Below are positions 7,127 through 12,330 of a DNA stretch of 12,330 nt, piece after piece; within the stretch, counting starts at the first letter, position 1, and every line of letters begins with the position of its first letter. The DNA is from Giesbergeria sp. (GTDB taxonomy: Bacteria; Pseudomonadota; Gammaproteobacteria; Burkholderiales; Burkholderiaceae_C), in NCBI GenBank assembly GCA_017998735.1, contig JAGOCN010000021.1:1-12330 (forward strand). The letters are read 5' to 3'. Below the pieces are notes generated by a model. That model was given only the letters and a program-made list of their open reading frames with translations, searched no databases and was not told where the DNA came from. Both the position numbers and the translations under genes were made by a program.

Positions 7127-7273
7127 GCAGCGCCAGTTAGCGCAGTTTGCAGGGCACTGGATTTGTAACATCCAGGCCTGCGCCGGCGTGCCGCCTGCCA
7201 GCCTGAAATGCCCTCATTTGCTGCGTTGCACCAAAAGCAGGGCAATCCGGGCAGGGTGCACCCAGGTCTGGGC

Positions 7274-8596
7274 TCAGAGGATGTAGCGCGACAGGTCTTC
7301 GTCCTGGCTGAGTGCCTGCAGGCGTTCGTTCACATAAGCAGCGTCGATGTGCAGCGTCTGGCCGCTGCGGTGGGCGGCGTCAAAGCTGACCTCGTCGAGC
7401 AGCCGCTCCATCACGGTGGACAGGCGCCGGGCGCCGATGTTTTCGGTGCGTTCGTTCACTTCAAAGGCAATCTGCGCCAGCCGCGTGATGCCTTCGGAAG
7501 CAAACTCCAGCACCACGCCTTCGGTGGCCAGCAGCGCCTGGTACTGCTTGACCAGCGAGGCACGGGTCTGCAGCAGGATGGCTTCAAAGTCCTGCACCGA
7601 CAGCGAATCGAGCTCCACCCGGATCGGAAAGCGCCCCTGCAGTTCGGGAATCAGGTCGCTGGGTTTGGACAGGTGGAACGCGCCCGAGGCAATGAACAGG
7701 ATGTGGTCGGTTTTCACCATGCCGTACTTGGTCGACACCGTGGTGCCCTCGACCAGCGGCAGCAGATCGCGCTGCACGCCCTGGCGCGAAATGTCCGAGC
7801 CGCTCGTTTCCTGGCGCGAAGTCACCTTGTCGATTTCGTCCAGAAACACGATGCCGTTCTGCTCGGCGGCATGCAGCGCCCGTGCCTTGATGTCGTCCTC
7901 GTTCACCAGCTTGCCGGCTTCTTCGTCAATCAAAAGCTTGCGCGCCTCGGCAACCGGCAGCTTGCGCGTGCGCCGCTTGTCCTGGCCCATCTGGCTGAAC
8001 ACGCCGCGCAATTGCTCGGCCATGTCTTCCATGCCCTGCGGCCCCATGATTTCAAGTTGCGGGCGCGCTTCGGCCACTTCGATGTCGATGTCCTTGTCGT
8101 CCAGCAGGCCCTCGCGCAGCTTTTTGCGGAACACCTGGCGCGCCGTGCTGTCGCTGGCCGTTGCCGTGTCGTGGCTGCGCGCCGGCGGAATCAGCGCGTC
8201 CAGAATGCGGTCTTCGGCTGCGTCTTCGGCGCGCGAGCGCATGCGCTTGACCTCGGTTTCGCGCTCCTGTTTGACCGCAATCTCGACCAGGTCGCGGATG
8301 ATCGCGTCCACGTCCTTGCCCACATAGCCCACCTCGGTGAATTTGGTGGCTTCGATCTTGATGAACGGCGCGTCCGCCAGCCGCGCCAGGCGGCGCGCAA
8401 TCTCGGTCTTGCCAACGCCGGTGGGGCCGATCATCAGAATGTTCTTGGGCGTGATCTCGTGGCGCAGGGCGTCCGGCACCTGCTGGCGGCGCCAGCGGTT
8501 GCGCAGGGCAATGGCAACCGCGCGCTTGGCGCTCGCCTGGCCGACGATGTGGTTGTCAAGTTCGGAAACGATTTCCTGGGGTGTCATGGAAGACAT
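7274..8596 (-). CDS. hslU: HslU (ClpY), ATPase/unfoldase subunit of the HslVU protease
   Basis: HslU is the hexameric AAA+ unfoldase that feeds substrates into the HslV chamber. The 440-residue protein (E. coli about 443) shows the N-terminal [16 protein letters not shown], Walker A GPTGVGKT (57-64), the pore loop GYVG (90-93), a charged intermediate domain (about 110-235), Walker B IVFLDEID (249-256), GRFPIRVEL (321-329), sensor-2 GARRL (388-392) and the C-terminal DLSRYIL, the tail that docks into HslV and activates it. I chose ATG at 8596 because AAAGG lies about six bases upstream. The frame extends to a TTG at 8614, but that would bury the ribosome binding site inside the gene. hslV lies 144 bases upstream, and the gap contains a hairpin and a dispersed repeat. 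Confidence 0.97.
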   Translation of the reverse strand: MSSMTPQEIVSELDNHIVGQASAKRAVAIALRNRWRRQQVPDALRHEITPKNILMIGPTGVGKTEIARRLARLADAPFIKIEATKFTEVGYVGKDVDAIIRDLVEIAVKQERETEVKRMRSRAEDAAEDRILDALIPPARSHDTATASDSTARQVFRKKLREGLLDDKDIDIEVAEARPQLEIMGPQGMEDMAEQLRGVFSQMGQDKRRTRKLPVAEARKLLIDEEAGKLVNEDDIKARALHAAEQNGIVFLDEIDKVTSRQETSGSDISRQGVQRDLLPLVEGTTVSTKYGMVKTDHILFIASGAFHLSKPSDLIPELQGRFPIRVELDSLSVQDFEAILLQTRASLVKQYQALLATEGVVLEFASEGITRLAQIAFEVNERTENIGARRLSTVMERLLDEVSFDAAHRSGQTLHIDAAYVNERLQALSQDEDLSRYIL

Positions 8597-8608
8597 GCAA
8601 AACCTTTG

Positions 8609-8671
8609 GGTCAAATCAGCCTCCAGCGCAGGTACAGCACGCGCCAGCAGCTATTATTTTGATAGTAAACC
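8609..8671 (-). repeat. Short dispersed intergenic repeat (copy A) upstream of hslU
   Basis: The minus strand carries an AT-rich part (CTATCAAAAT then AAT, 8665-8653), then AGCTGCTGGCGC (8652-8641), then an 11-base spacer and GCGCTGGAGGC. GGCGC and GCGCT can pair (one G-U), and CTAT/ATAG can also pair. From memory, sequences of this type (TATCAAAA followed by AGCTGCT, GCGC and GCGCT) recur between genes in Comamonadaceae. I could not check this. A 25-bp core at 22/25 identity occurs in murE at 3042-3066, same strand. The hslU ribosome binding site lies just beyond the element. Confidence 0.6.
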
Positions 8672-8697
8672 GGCCATGGACAGCATGCCGACGGGGT

Positions 8698-8722
8698 CAT
8701 TGCCTGGATTTACATGGCAATG
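8698..8722 (-). other. Perfect 7-bp hairpin between hslV and hslU
   Basis: CATTGCC and GGCAATG flank an 11-base AT-rich loop, starting 18 bases after the hslV stop. There is no T-run, so it is not a classical terminator. It could stabilise the hslV 3' end or affect hslV-to-hslU expression ratio. The structure is seen; the role is inference. Confidence 0.45.
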
Positions 8723-8740
8723 CCTGTGGCCGGAACGCAT

Positions 8741-9286
8741 TCAGAGGGTTTCGATGGTGTGGTGCAGGTTGGTGTAGATGCACAGCTCGCCGGCAATGGT
8801 GAGCGACTTGCGCACCACCTCCTCGGCCGACAGATCGGTGTTTTCGATCAGCGCCTTGGCGGCCGACTGGGCATACACCCCGCCCGAGCCGATGGCAACG
8901 ATGCCCTGCTCGGGCTCCAGCACATCGCCGTTGCCGGTGATGATGAGCGACGCCTCCAGGTCGGCCACCGCCAGCATGGCCTCCAGCCGGCGCAGCACGC
9001 GGTCGGTGCGCCAGTCCTTGGTGAGTTCGATGGCGGCGCGCACCAGGTGCCCCTGGTGCTTTTCCAGCTTGGCCTCAAAGCGCTCGAACAGCGTGAAGGC
9101 GTCGGCCGTGGCGCCGGCAAAACCGGCAATGACCTTGCCGTGGTGCAGCCGGCGGATCTTGCGCGCCGTGCCCTTGACGACCACGTTGCCAAGCGTCACC
9201 TGGCCGTCGCCGCCAATGGCCACCTGCACCCCGGTCGGGGTCTGGCGGCGCACGCTGAGAATGGTGGTTCCGTGAAATTGTTCCAT
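8741..9286 (-). CDS. hslV: HslV (ClpQ), proteolytic subunit of the HslVU protease
   Basis: HslV is an N-terminal-nucleophile threonine peptidase of the proteasome-beta family; two hexamer rings form the chamber capped by HslU. The 181-residue product reads MEQFHG then TTILSVRR, so removal of a six-residue propeptide would expose catalytic Thr7. Further family motifs are [10 protein letters not shown] (25-34), VVVKG (35-39) with the probable catalytic Lys38, [19 protein letters not shown] (53-71), [20 protein letters not shown] (77-96), [11 protein letters not shown] (112-122) and AIGSGG (131-136). The C-terminus stops at HTIETL, a few residues shorter than in E. coli. ATG at 9286 is the only sensible start. 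A longer frame to 9352 adds 22 unrelated residues. No Shine-Dalgarno sequence is visible, and a heat-shock-like promoter ends only nine bases upstream. Confidence 0.97.
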   Translation of the reverse strand: MEQFHGTTILSVRRQTPTGVQVAIGGDGQVTLGNVVVKGTARKIRRLHHGKVIAGFAGATADAFTLFERFEAKLEKHQGHLVRAAIELTKDWRTDRVLRRLEAMLAVADLEASLIITGNGDVLEPEQGIVAIGSGGVYAQSAAKALIENTDLSAEEVVRKSLTIAGELCIYTNLHHTIETL

Positions 9287-9295
9287 AGCGGCGGC

Positions 9296-9324
9296 ATGTG
9301 GGGACGCCTGCAACGCTTTGCAAG
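9296..9324 (-). promoter_or_regulatory. Candidate sigma-32 (heat-shock) promoter for hslVU
   Basis: The minus strand has CTTGCAA (9324-9318), a 14-base spacer, and CCCCACAT (9303-9296). The known E. coli sigma-32 consensus is CTTGAAA, 11-16 bases, CCCCATnT. hslVU is a classic heat-shock operon there. The -10-like box ends nine bases before the hslV ATG, so transcription would begin within a few bases of the start codon. The match is seen; use by sigma-32 is inference. Confidence 0.5.
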
Positions 9325-9412
9325 CCCCGTGCGCTGCAGTGCCGCAGTGCACGGCCGGCGTTGGTGCATTCCGGCAGCCTGGGACTGCAGCGAATAGCGG
9401 GCAGCACCGAAC

Positions 9413-9428
9413 AGCGGCAAGAACCGCT
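9413..9428 (-). other. Small hairpin immediately after the STAS-protein stop
   Basis: Directly after the stop at 9429, AGCGG and CCGCT can pair around a 6-base loop. No T-run follows, so it is at best a weak or Rho-assisted end signal before hslV. Confidence 0.25.
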
Positions 9429-11225
9429 TCAGTCCTTGCGCGGCTGCACTGCCGCGTATTCGTTGATGCCGATGATGTTGAAGAACACCGCCACCATGCG
9501 GTTCACCTGCTCGAAACGCAGGGTGTGGCCCAGGGCCTGCTGGCGCGCAGCCCAGTTGAGCACCGAGCCGGCCGCGGCAAAATCCACCCGGATCAGGCGC
9601 GCGCAGTCGATGTGCAGCACGGCCGTGGCGGCACTGTCGCCCTCGATGGCCAGGGCGTCCAGCAACTCGCCCGCATCGCCCTCGACATGGCCTTGCAGCC
9701 CCTGCGGCGTCTGCGTGCCTGCGAAATGGCCGGACAGCATGGACGGTTCGCCCCAGGGTTTCTGTGCCGGTGTGCCCTGCACGGGGGAGCTGGTTGCAGC
9801 CGCACTGCTGCCTGCCTCAGGCGCCAGCGCGCTGGCGTTCTCTTCAGGGCGCTCTGCATCGGCGCTGTCGCGGTAGGTGCATTTCGGTATCTGCCACGAC
9901 GGGGGCGAGACCTCGTAGGTCACGCAGTAGTCCAGCGCCACCATTTCAAAAGCATCGGGCTGGTTCATGAAACGCAGCGCCGCCATGCGCATGCGCCACC
10001 ACTGCGGGTTGCTGTCGCGCTCGCCCGAGACGGTGTGCGACTGCAGCAGTGCATGCAGCACCTGTGCATCGGCAAAGACCAGGTGCACGGGCTGGTCGGC
10101 CCAGCGCAGAAACAGGTCGGTCAGGGCCGGCAGCGCACCCTCGTCCATGGAAACCAGGCGGCTCCAGACCAGGGTCCAGGGCGGCTGGTTGCGTTCCAGC
10201 CACGCATGCAGGGCAGCCACCGACTGCGCGGTCAGCTGCGAAGGACAGTTCCAGACCCGCTCGCTTTGCTGGCCCTGCAGTGCCGGCTCAGAATCGAGCG
10301 CGGCCAGCCCGAGCTGCTCGGGCAGGGAAAACCACAGCGGTCCCGAGCGGTGAAAGCGCCCGGCAAATTCCAGCGCGGCCGCATCAAAACGCTCCTGCTG
10401 GCCGGTGGCGCGGTACAGGTCGAACAGCGTCATCCAGACCTCGAACTGTCCAGGCCCGGCTTCGCTGTCCTGCTGCTCCAGCACTTCACGCAAGCTGGCC
10501 TCGGCCCCTTCGCTGTCGCCATTGGCAAAGCGGATGGCGGCTTCTTCCAGATCGGGGTGGTGCACAAATTCGGGCTGGGAAACCACCGGCGGCAATGGCG
10601 ACGGTTTGGCATCCGCCGGCTGCGCCGGCGGTGAAGGCTGCGCGGGCTGCTGCACGGCAGCCTGCAAAAATTCTTCGGGCTTGGCAGCCTGGATGGCGGC
10701 CAGGGACAGGCCGCTGGCGCCCACTTTGCGGCGTGCAGGCCCGCCGCCAGGCTGGAGCGGCGCCTGCAGGGACACCGGCACCGTGGGGGCAAAGGCATGC
10801 GAAGACGGCGCCGGCTCGGCACCGCCCTTGCCGGGCGCAGACGGGGGCGCGCCCGGTCCTTTCCACCACATCTTCGACATCTGCGCCTCGATCTCGTCGA
10901 TCTTGCGCATGGTGACCGCGCGCTCGCCGGGAGAGGTCAGCGTGCTGTGGAACATGGAGATGCGCGCCAGCGGCTCGTCCGGACGCTGGCTGGGGTTCAG
11001 CGCATCGCGCTGGCGTATCTTGCGCAGCTGGTCAAACTCGCGGCGGCGGATGAAATCGTTGCGCCGCTTGCGCTCGAGCATGTCCTTGAGCACCTGCTTG
11101 CTGTACTGGCTGTCGCGCTCTGCCTCGATGGAATCGACCTCGTTCCAGTTGACCGTGGGGTTGCGCACGAAACGCACCATCTTGGACAGCAGTCCGCGGG
11201 AAGAGGGGGTTTCGTCCTTGCTCAT
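9429..11225 (-). CDS. Uncharacterised cytoplasmic protein with TPR/FimV-like middle and two STAS-like segments
   Basis: The function is unknown to me. The 598-residue protein has no signal peptide or membrane segment. A basic, helical N-terminus (about 15-75, with [22 protein letters not shown]) is followed by [16 protein letters not shown] (108-123) and a Pro/Ala-rich linker (124-220). Residues 225-295 resemble the TPR-like C-terminal repeat of FimV ([22 protein letters not shown]). Residues 322-430 look like a degenerate STAS or MlaB-type fold ([27 protein letters not shown]). After an Ala/Ser/Glu-rich linker (about 455-495), residues 495-598 form a clearer STAS domain ([23 protein letters not shown]). 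STAS domains usually mediate protein-protein switching. It lies 48 bases after dksA with no terminator, so it probably shares that transcript. ATG at 11225 has only a weak ribosome binding site. Confidence 0.85.
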   Translation of the reverse strand: MSKDETPSSRGLLSKMVRFVRNPTVNWNEVDSIEAERDSQYSKQVLKDMLERKRRNDFIRRREFDQLRKIRQRDALNPSQRPDEPLARISMFHSTLTSPGERAVTMRKIDEIEAQMSKMWWKGPGAPPSAPGKGGAEPAPSSHAFAPTVPVSLQAPLQPGGGPARRKVGASGLSLAAIQAAKPEEFLQAAVQQPAQPSPPAQPADAKPSPLPPVVSQPEFVHHPDLEEAAIRFANGDSEGAEASLREVLEQQDSEAGPGQFEVWMTLFDLYRATGQQERFDAAALEFAGRFHRSGPLWFSLPEQLGLAALDSEPALQGQQSERVWNCPSQLTAQSVAALHAWLERNQPPWTLVWSRLVSMDEGALPALTDLFLRWADQPVHLVFADAQVLHALLQSHTVSGERDSNPQWWRMRMAALRFMNQPDAFEMVALDYCVTYEVSPPSWQIPKCTYRDSADAERPEENASALAPEAGSSAAATSSPVQGTPAQKPWGEPSMLSGHFAGTQTPQGLQGHVEGDAGELLDALAIEGDSAATAVLHIDCARLIRVDFAAAGSVLNWAARQQALGHTLRFEQVNRMVAVFFNIIGINEYAAVQPRKD

Positions 11226-11273
11226 ACAGACTCAGGGATGAAGGCAGCGGTCCGTTTGCACAGTGCAGGCGGC

Positions 11274-12065
11274 TCAGTCGCCAAACATCTTCTGCTTGAG
11301 TTCGCGGCGCTGCTGTGCTTCCAGCGACAGCGTGGCGGTCGGGCGCGCCAGCAGGCGGCCCACGCCGATGGGTTCGCCGGTTTCGTCGCAGTAACCATAG
11401 TCGCCCTCATCGATGCGCTGGATGGACTGCTCGATCTTCTTGAGCAGCTTGCGTTCGCGGTCGCGGGTGCGCAGCTCCAGCGCATGCTCTTCCTCGATGG
11501 TGGCGCGGTCTGCCGGGTCGGGCACCACCACGGTGTCCTCGCGCAGGTTTTCCGTCGTCTGGCCGGCGCTCTGGTGGATGTCCTGCTTGAGCAGCACCAG
11601 CTTGTGGCGGAAGAACGCCATCTGCTGGGTGTTCATGTATTCGCCGTCCGGCATGGCCAGCACCTCGGCATCGCTCAGCTCCTGGGGCGCCTTGGTCTGC
11701 CAGTTGTTGGCCAGCTTGGCGTCCTTGGGCAGCGCTGCAGCAGGGGTGGGAATCTGCTGGGTGGCGGGCATGGTGTTGGTGTAGCTGGCTTTGGCCGCAT
11801 TGGAAGCCACCGACTGCGCCATGGACGGCACGGTCAGCTGCGCCAGACGGGAAGAAGGCCGGGTGCTGCGCACAGGCATCTGCGCGCTGCCGGCCGCAGG
11901 CGCGGCAGCCACCGGAACAGGAGCGGCAGCAGGCTTTGCGGCCTGGGGCGTGCTGCGTGCAGCAGATTTCGCTGGCACCTTGGCGGCAGCAGCGGGGGCT
12001 GCGGTCGTCTTTGCCTTGGCAGCGGCAGTGGCGGTTGCCTTGGACTTGCTGGTTTCAGCTTTCAA
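11274..12065 (-). CDS. dksA: DksA-family RNA polymerase regulator, cysteine-poor, with long Ala/Lys-rich N-terminal tail
   Basis: DksA binds the RNA polymerase secondary channel and, with ppGpp, retunes transcription of rRNA and amino-acid genes. From the chosen start the protein is 263 residues, against about 151 in E. coli. The C-terminal part (about 145-263) is DksA: a coiled coil with tip DPADR (183-187, keeping the acidic residues), ERKLLKKIEQSIQRIDEGDYGYC and GRLLARPTATLSLEA. The four zinc-ligand positions read Cys226, Thr229, Ser247 and Ala250, so a normal zinc site cannot form. Residues 1-115 are Ala/Lys/Pro-rich and probably disordered. The frame opens at 12212, but I chose TTG at 12065 because AGGAG lies seven bases upstream. 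GTG at 12080 is possible but overlaps that site. A good promoter candidate lies about 97 bases upstream of the start. Confidence 0.92.
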   Translation of the reverse strand: MKAETSKSKATATAAAKAKTTAAPAAAAKVPAKSAARSTPQAAKPAAAPVPVAAAPAAGSAQMPVRSTRPSSRLAQLTVPSMAQSVASNAAKASYTNTMPATQQIPTPAAALPKDAKLANNWQTKAPQELSDAEVLAMPDGEYMNTQQMAFFRHKLVLLKQDIHQSAGQTTENLREDTVVVPDPADRATIEEEHALELRTRDRERKLLKKIEQSIQRIDEGDYGYCDETGEPIGVGRLLARPTATLSLEAQQRRELKQKMFGD

Positions 12066-12161
12066 TTCCTGTCTCCTCACAGAACATGCAGGCCCGCGTC
12101 CGCACTGTGGCAGGCGGGCGGGCAGAAATGCGTGGCAAACCCCTGTGTTCACCGGGCCGCG

Positions 12162-12191
12162 ATTGTAGCCACACGCACCGGCAGGTCTCCA
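12162..12191 (-). promoter_or_regulatory. Candidate sigma-70 promoter for dksA
   Basis: On the minus strand TGGAGA (12191-12186, 4 of 6 to TTGACA) is followed by an 18-base spacer and TACAAT (12167-12162, 5 of 6 to TATAAT). Transcription would start near 12155, giving a leader of roughly 90 bases before the TTG start. It sits between the hairpin ending the upstream gene and dksA, where a promoter is expected. Confidence 0.5.
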
Positions 12192-12208
12192 GGCAGTGCA
12201 GCATAGCC

Positions 12209-12237
12209 ACAAATGCCGGGCAGCACCCGGTCTTTGT
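12209..12237 (-). terminator. Hairpin directly after the CobW-type gene, likely terminator
   Basis: CCGGG and CCCGG pair around a 5-base loop. After a 2x2 internal mismatch the arms ACAAA and TTTGT pair further. The structure starts right at the stop codon. The trailing TTTGT gives only a poor U-tract, so termination may be partial. On the opposite strand the structure is equally symmetric. Confidence 0.45.
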
Positions 12238-12330
12238 TCAGACCAGACACTGCTCCAGTCCCTGCACCAGAATGTCGCGCGGCAGGTCGATGCCGATGAA
12301 CACCATCTTGCTGCTGCGCGCCTCGTCCGC
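12238..12330 (-). CDS. CobW/COG0523-type GTPase (last 30 codons only; gene starts outside the window)
   Basis: The visible peptide is ADEARSSKMVFIGIDLPRD, then ILVQGLEQCLV and a TGA stop at 12240-12238. This resembles the end of the CobW C-terminal domain (a strand of the form VFIG-D-L followed by a short helix ending in a Leu-rich tail). COG0523 proteins are G3E-family GTPases that load or handle metals, often zinc. Some are Zur-regulated. The GTPase motifs are outside the window, so subgroup and metal cannot be told. The gene runs in the same direction as dksA and is separated from it by a hairpin and a promoter candidate. Confidence 0.7.
   Translation of the reverse strand, partial: ADEARSSKMVFIGIDLPRDILVQGLEQCLV

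Larger units (their letters stand above)
6934..7273. other. 340-base gene-free regulatory gap between hslU and mraZ
   Basis: I see no credible gene here. A 71-codon plus-strand frame (6925-7140) has no recognisable features. In transcription order the gap holds overlapping palindromes just after the hslU stop (7254-7263 gggtgcaccc and 7261-7272 cccaggtctggg), a 6-bp hairpin at 7157-7175 (CTGGAT, 7-base loop, ATCCAG), a terminator-like hairpin at 7107-7126, the four-box operator (6981-7022) and a 12-bp palindrome (6962-6973). The part nearest mraZ is visibly AT-richer than the flanking genes, as expected of a promoter region. I could not settle on one sigma-70 promoter. Confidence 0.7.

Noticed and set aside
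6925..7140. 71-codon plus-strand frame in the hslU-mraZ gap
   Set aside because: It overlaps the mraZ start and the operator, has no recognisable motif and no good ribosome binding site.
8597..8614. Upstream TTG start for hslU
   Set aside because: The AAAGG ribosome binding site would then be within the gene. ATG at 8596 gives the expected N-terminus.
7208..8662. 484-codon plus-strand open frame opposite hslU
   Set aside because: It is antisense to a fully conserved hslU, with no domain and no ribosome binding site of note.
9287..9352. Upstream extension of HslV by 22 residues
   Set aside because: The added residues ([12 protein letters not shown]...) have no family similarity, and the promoter candidate lies within them.
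10797..12206. 469-codon plus-strand open frame opposite dksA and the STAS gene
   Set aside because: It is antisense to two supported genes; the Gly/Leu-rich translation looks spurious.
12066..12237. Zur-type operator (GTTATA-like palindrome) before dksA
   Set aside because: I looked because of the cysteine-poor DksA and COG0523 context, but saw no such palindrome in this gap.
1..12330. CRISPR arrays, tRNA or rRNA genes, insertion sequences, toxin-antitoxin or defence genes
   Set aside because: I saw no spaced direct repeats of CRISPR type, no tRNA-like cloverleaf, no transposase or terminal inverted repeats and no unassigned minus-strand coding region large enough to hide one.

Overview
The window is high-GC DNA from a betaproteobacterium, most likely a member of the Comamonadaceae (Burkholderiales). 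I infer this from the gene order, the protein sequences (a DksA with an Ala/Lys-rich tail, MraZ starting MFQGASSL, the STAS protein next to hslVU) and a short dispersed repeat that I associate from memory with that family. Every recognisable gene is on the minus strand, so transcription runs from right to left. The long plus-strand open frames are antisense shadows caused by high GC.

Right end (12330 to 9429): the last 30 codons of a CobW/COG0523-type GTPase, a hairpin directly after its stop, a good candidate promoter, then dksA (apparent TTG start with a strong ribosome binding site) and a 598-residue protein with a TPR/FimV-like middle and two STAS-like segments. DksA keeps the acidic coiled-coil tip but has lost three of the four zinc-finger cysteines.

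Middle (9428 to 7274): hslV and hslU, encoding the ATP-dependent two-component protease. A heat-shock (sigma-32)-like promoter lies immediately upstream of hslV. The 144-base gap between the two genes holds a perfect 7-bp hairpin and a copy of a short dispersed repeat. A related copy of that repeat lies inside the murE reading frame.

Regulatory gap (7273 to 6934, 340 bases): no gene. It holds a weak terminator-like hairpin, a second hairpin, four exact 10-bp-spaced GTG boxes that look like the MraZ operator, and a 12-bp palindrome.

Left half (6933 to 1): the start of the dcw (division and cell wall) cluster in canonical order: mraZ, rsmH, ftsL, ftsI, murE, murF and mraY (cut by the window edge). 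From rsmH to murF, consecutive genes overlap by 1 to 4 bases, which suggests translational coupling. Together they supply the cluster regulator, a 16S rRNA methyltransferase, septal divisome parts (FtsL, FtsI) and the cytoplasmic and first membrane steps of peptidoglycan precursor synthesis (MurE, MurF, MraY).

I did not find a new multi-gene system. The most notable items are the repeat shared by murE and the hslV-hslU gap, the four-box MraZ operator, the near-leaderless heat-shock arrangement at hslV, the TPR/STAS protein of unknown role, and the cysteine-poor tailed DksA next to a metal-chaperone-type GTPase.
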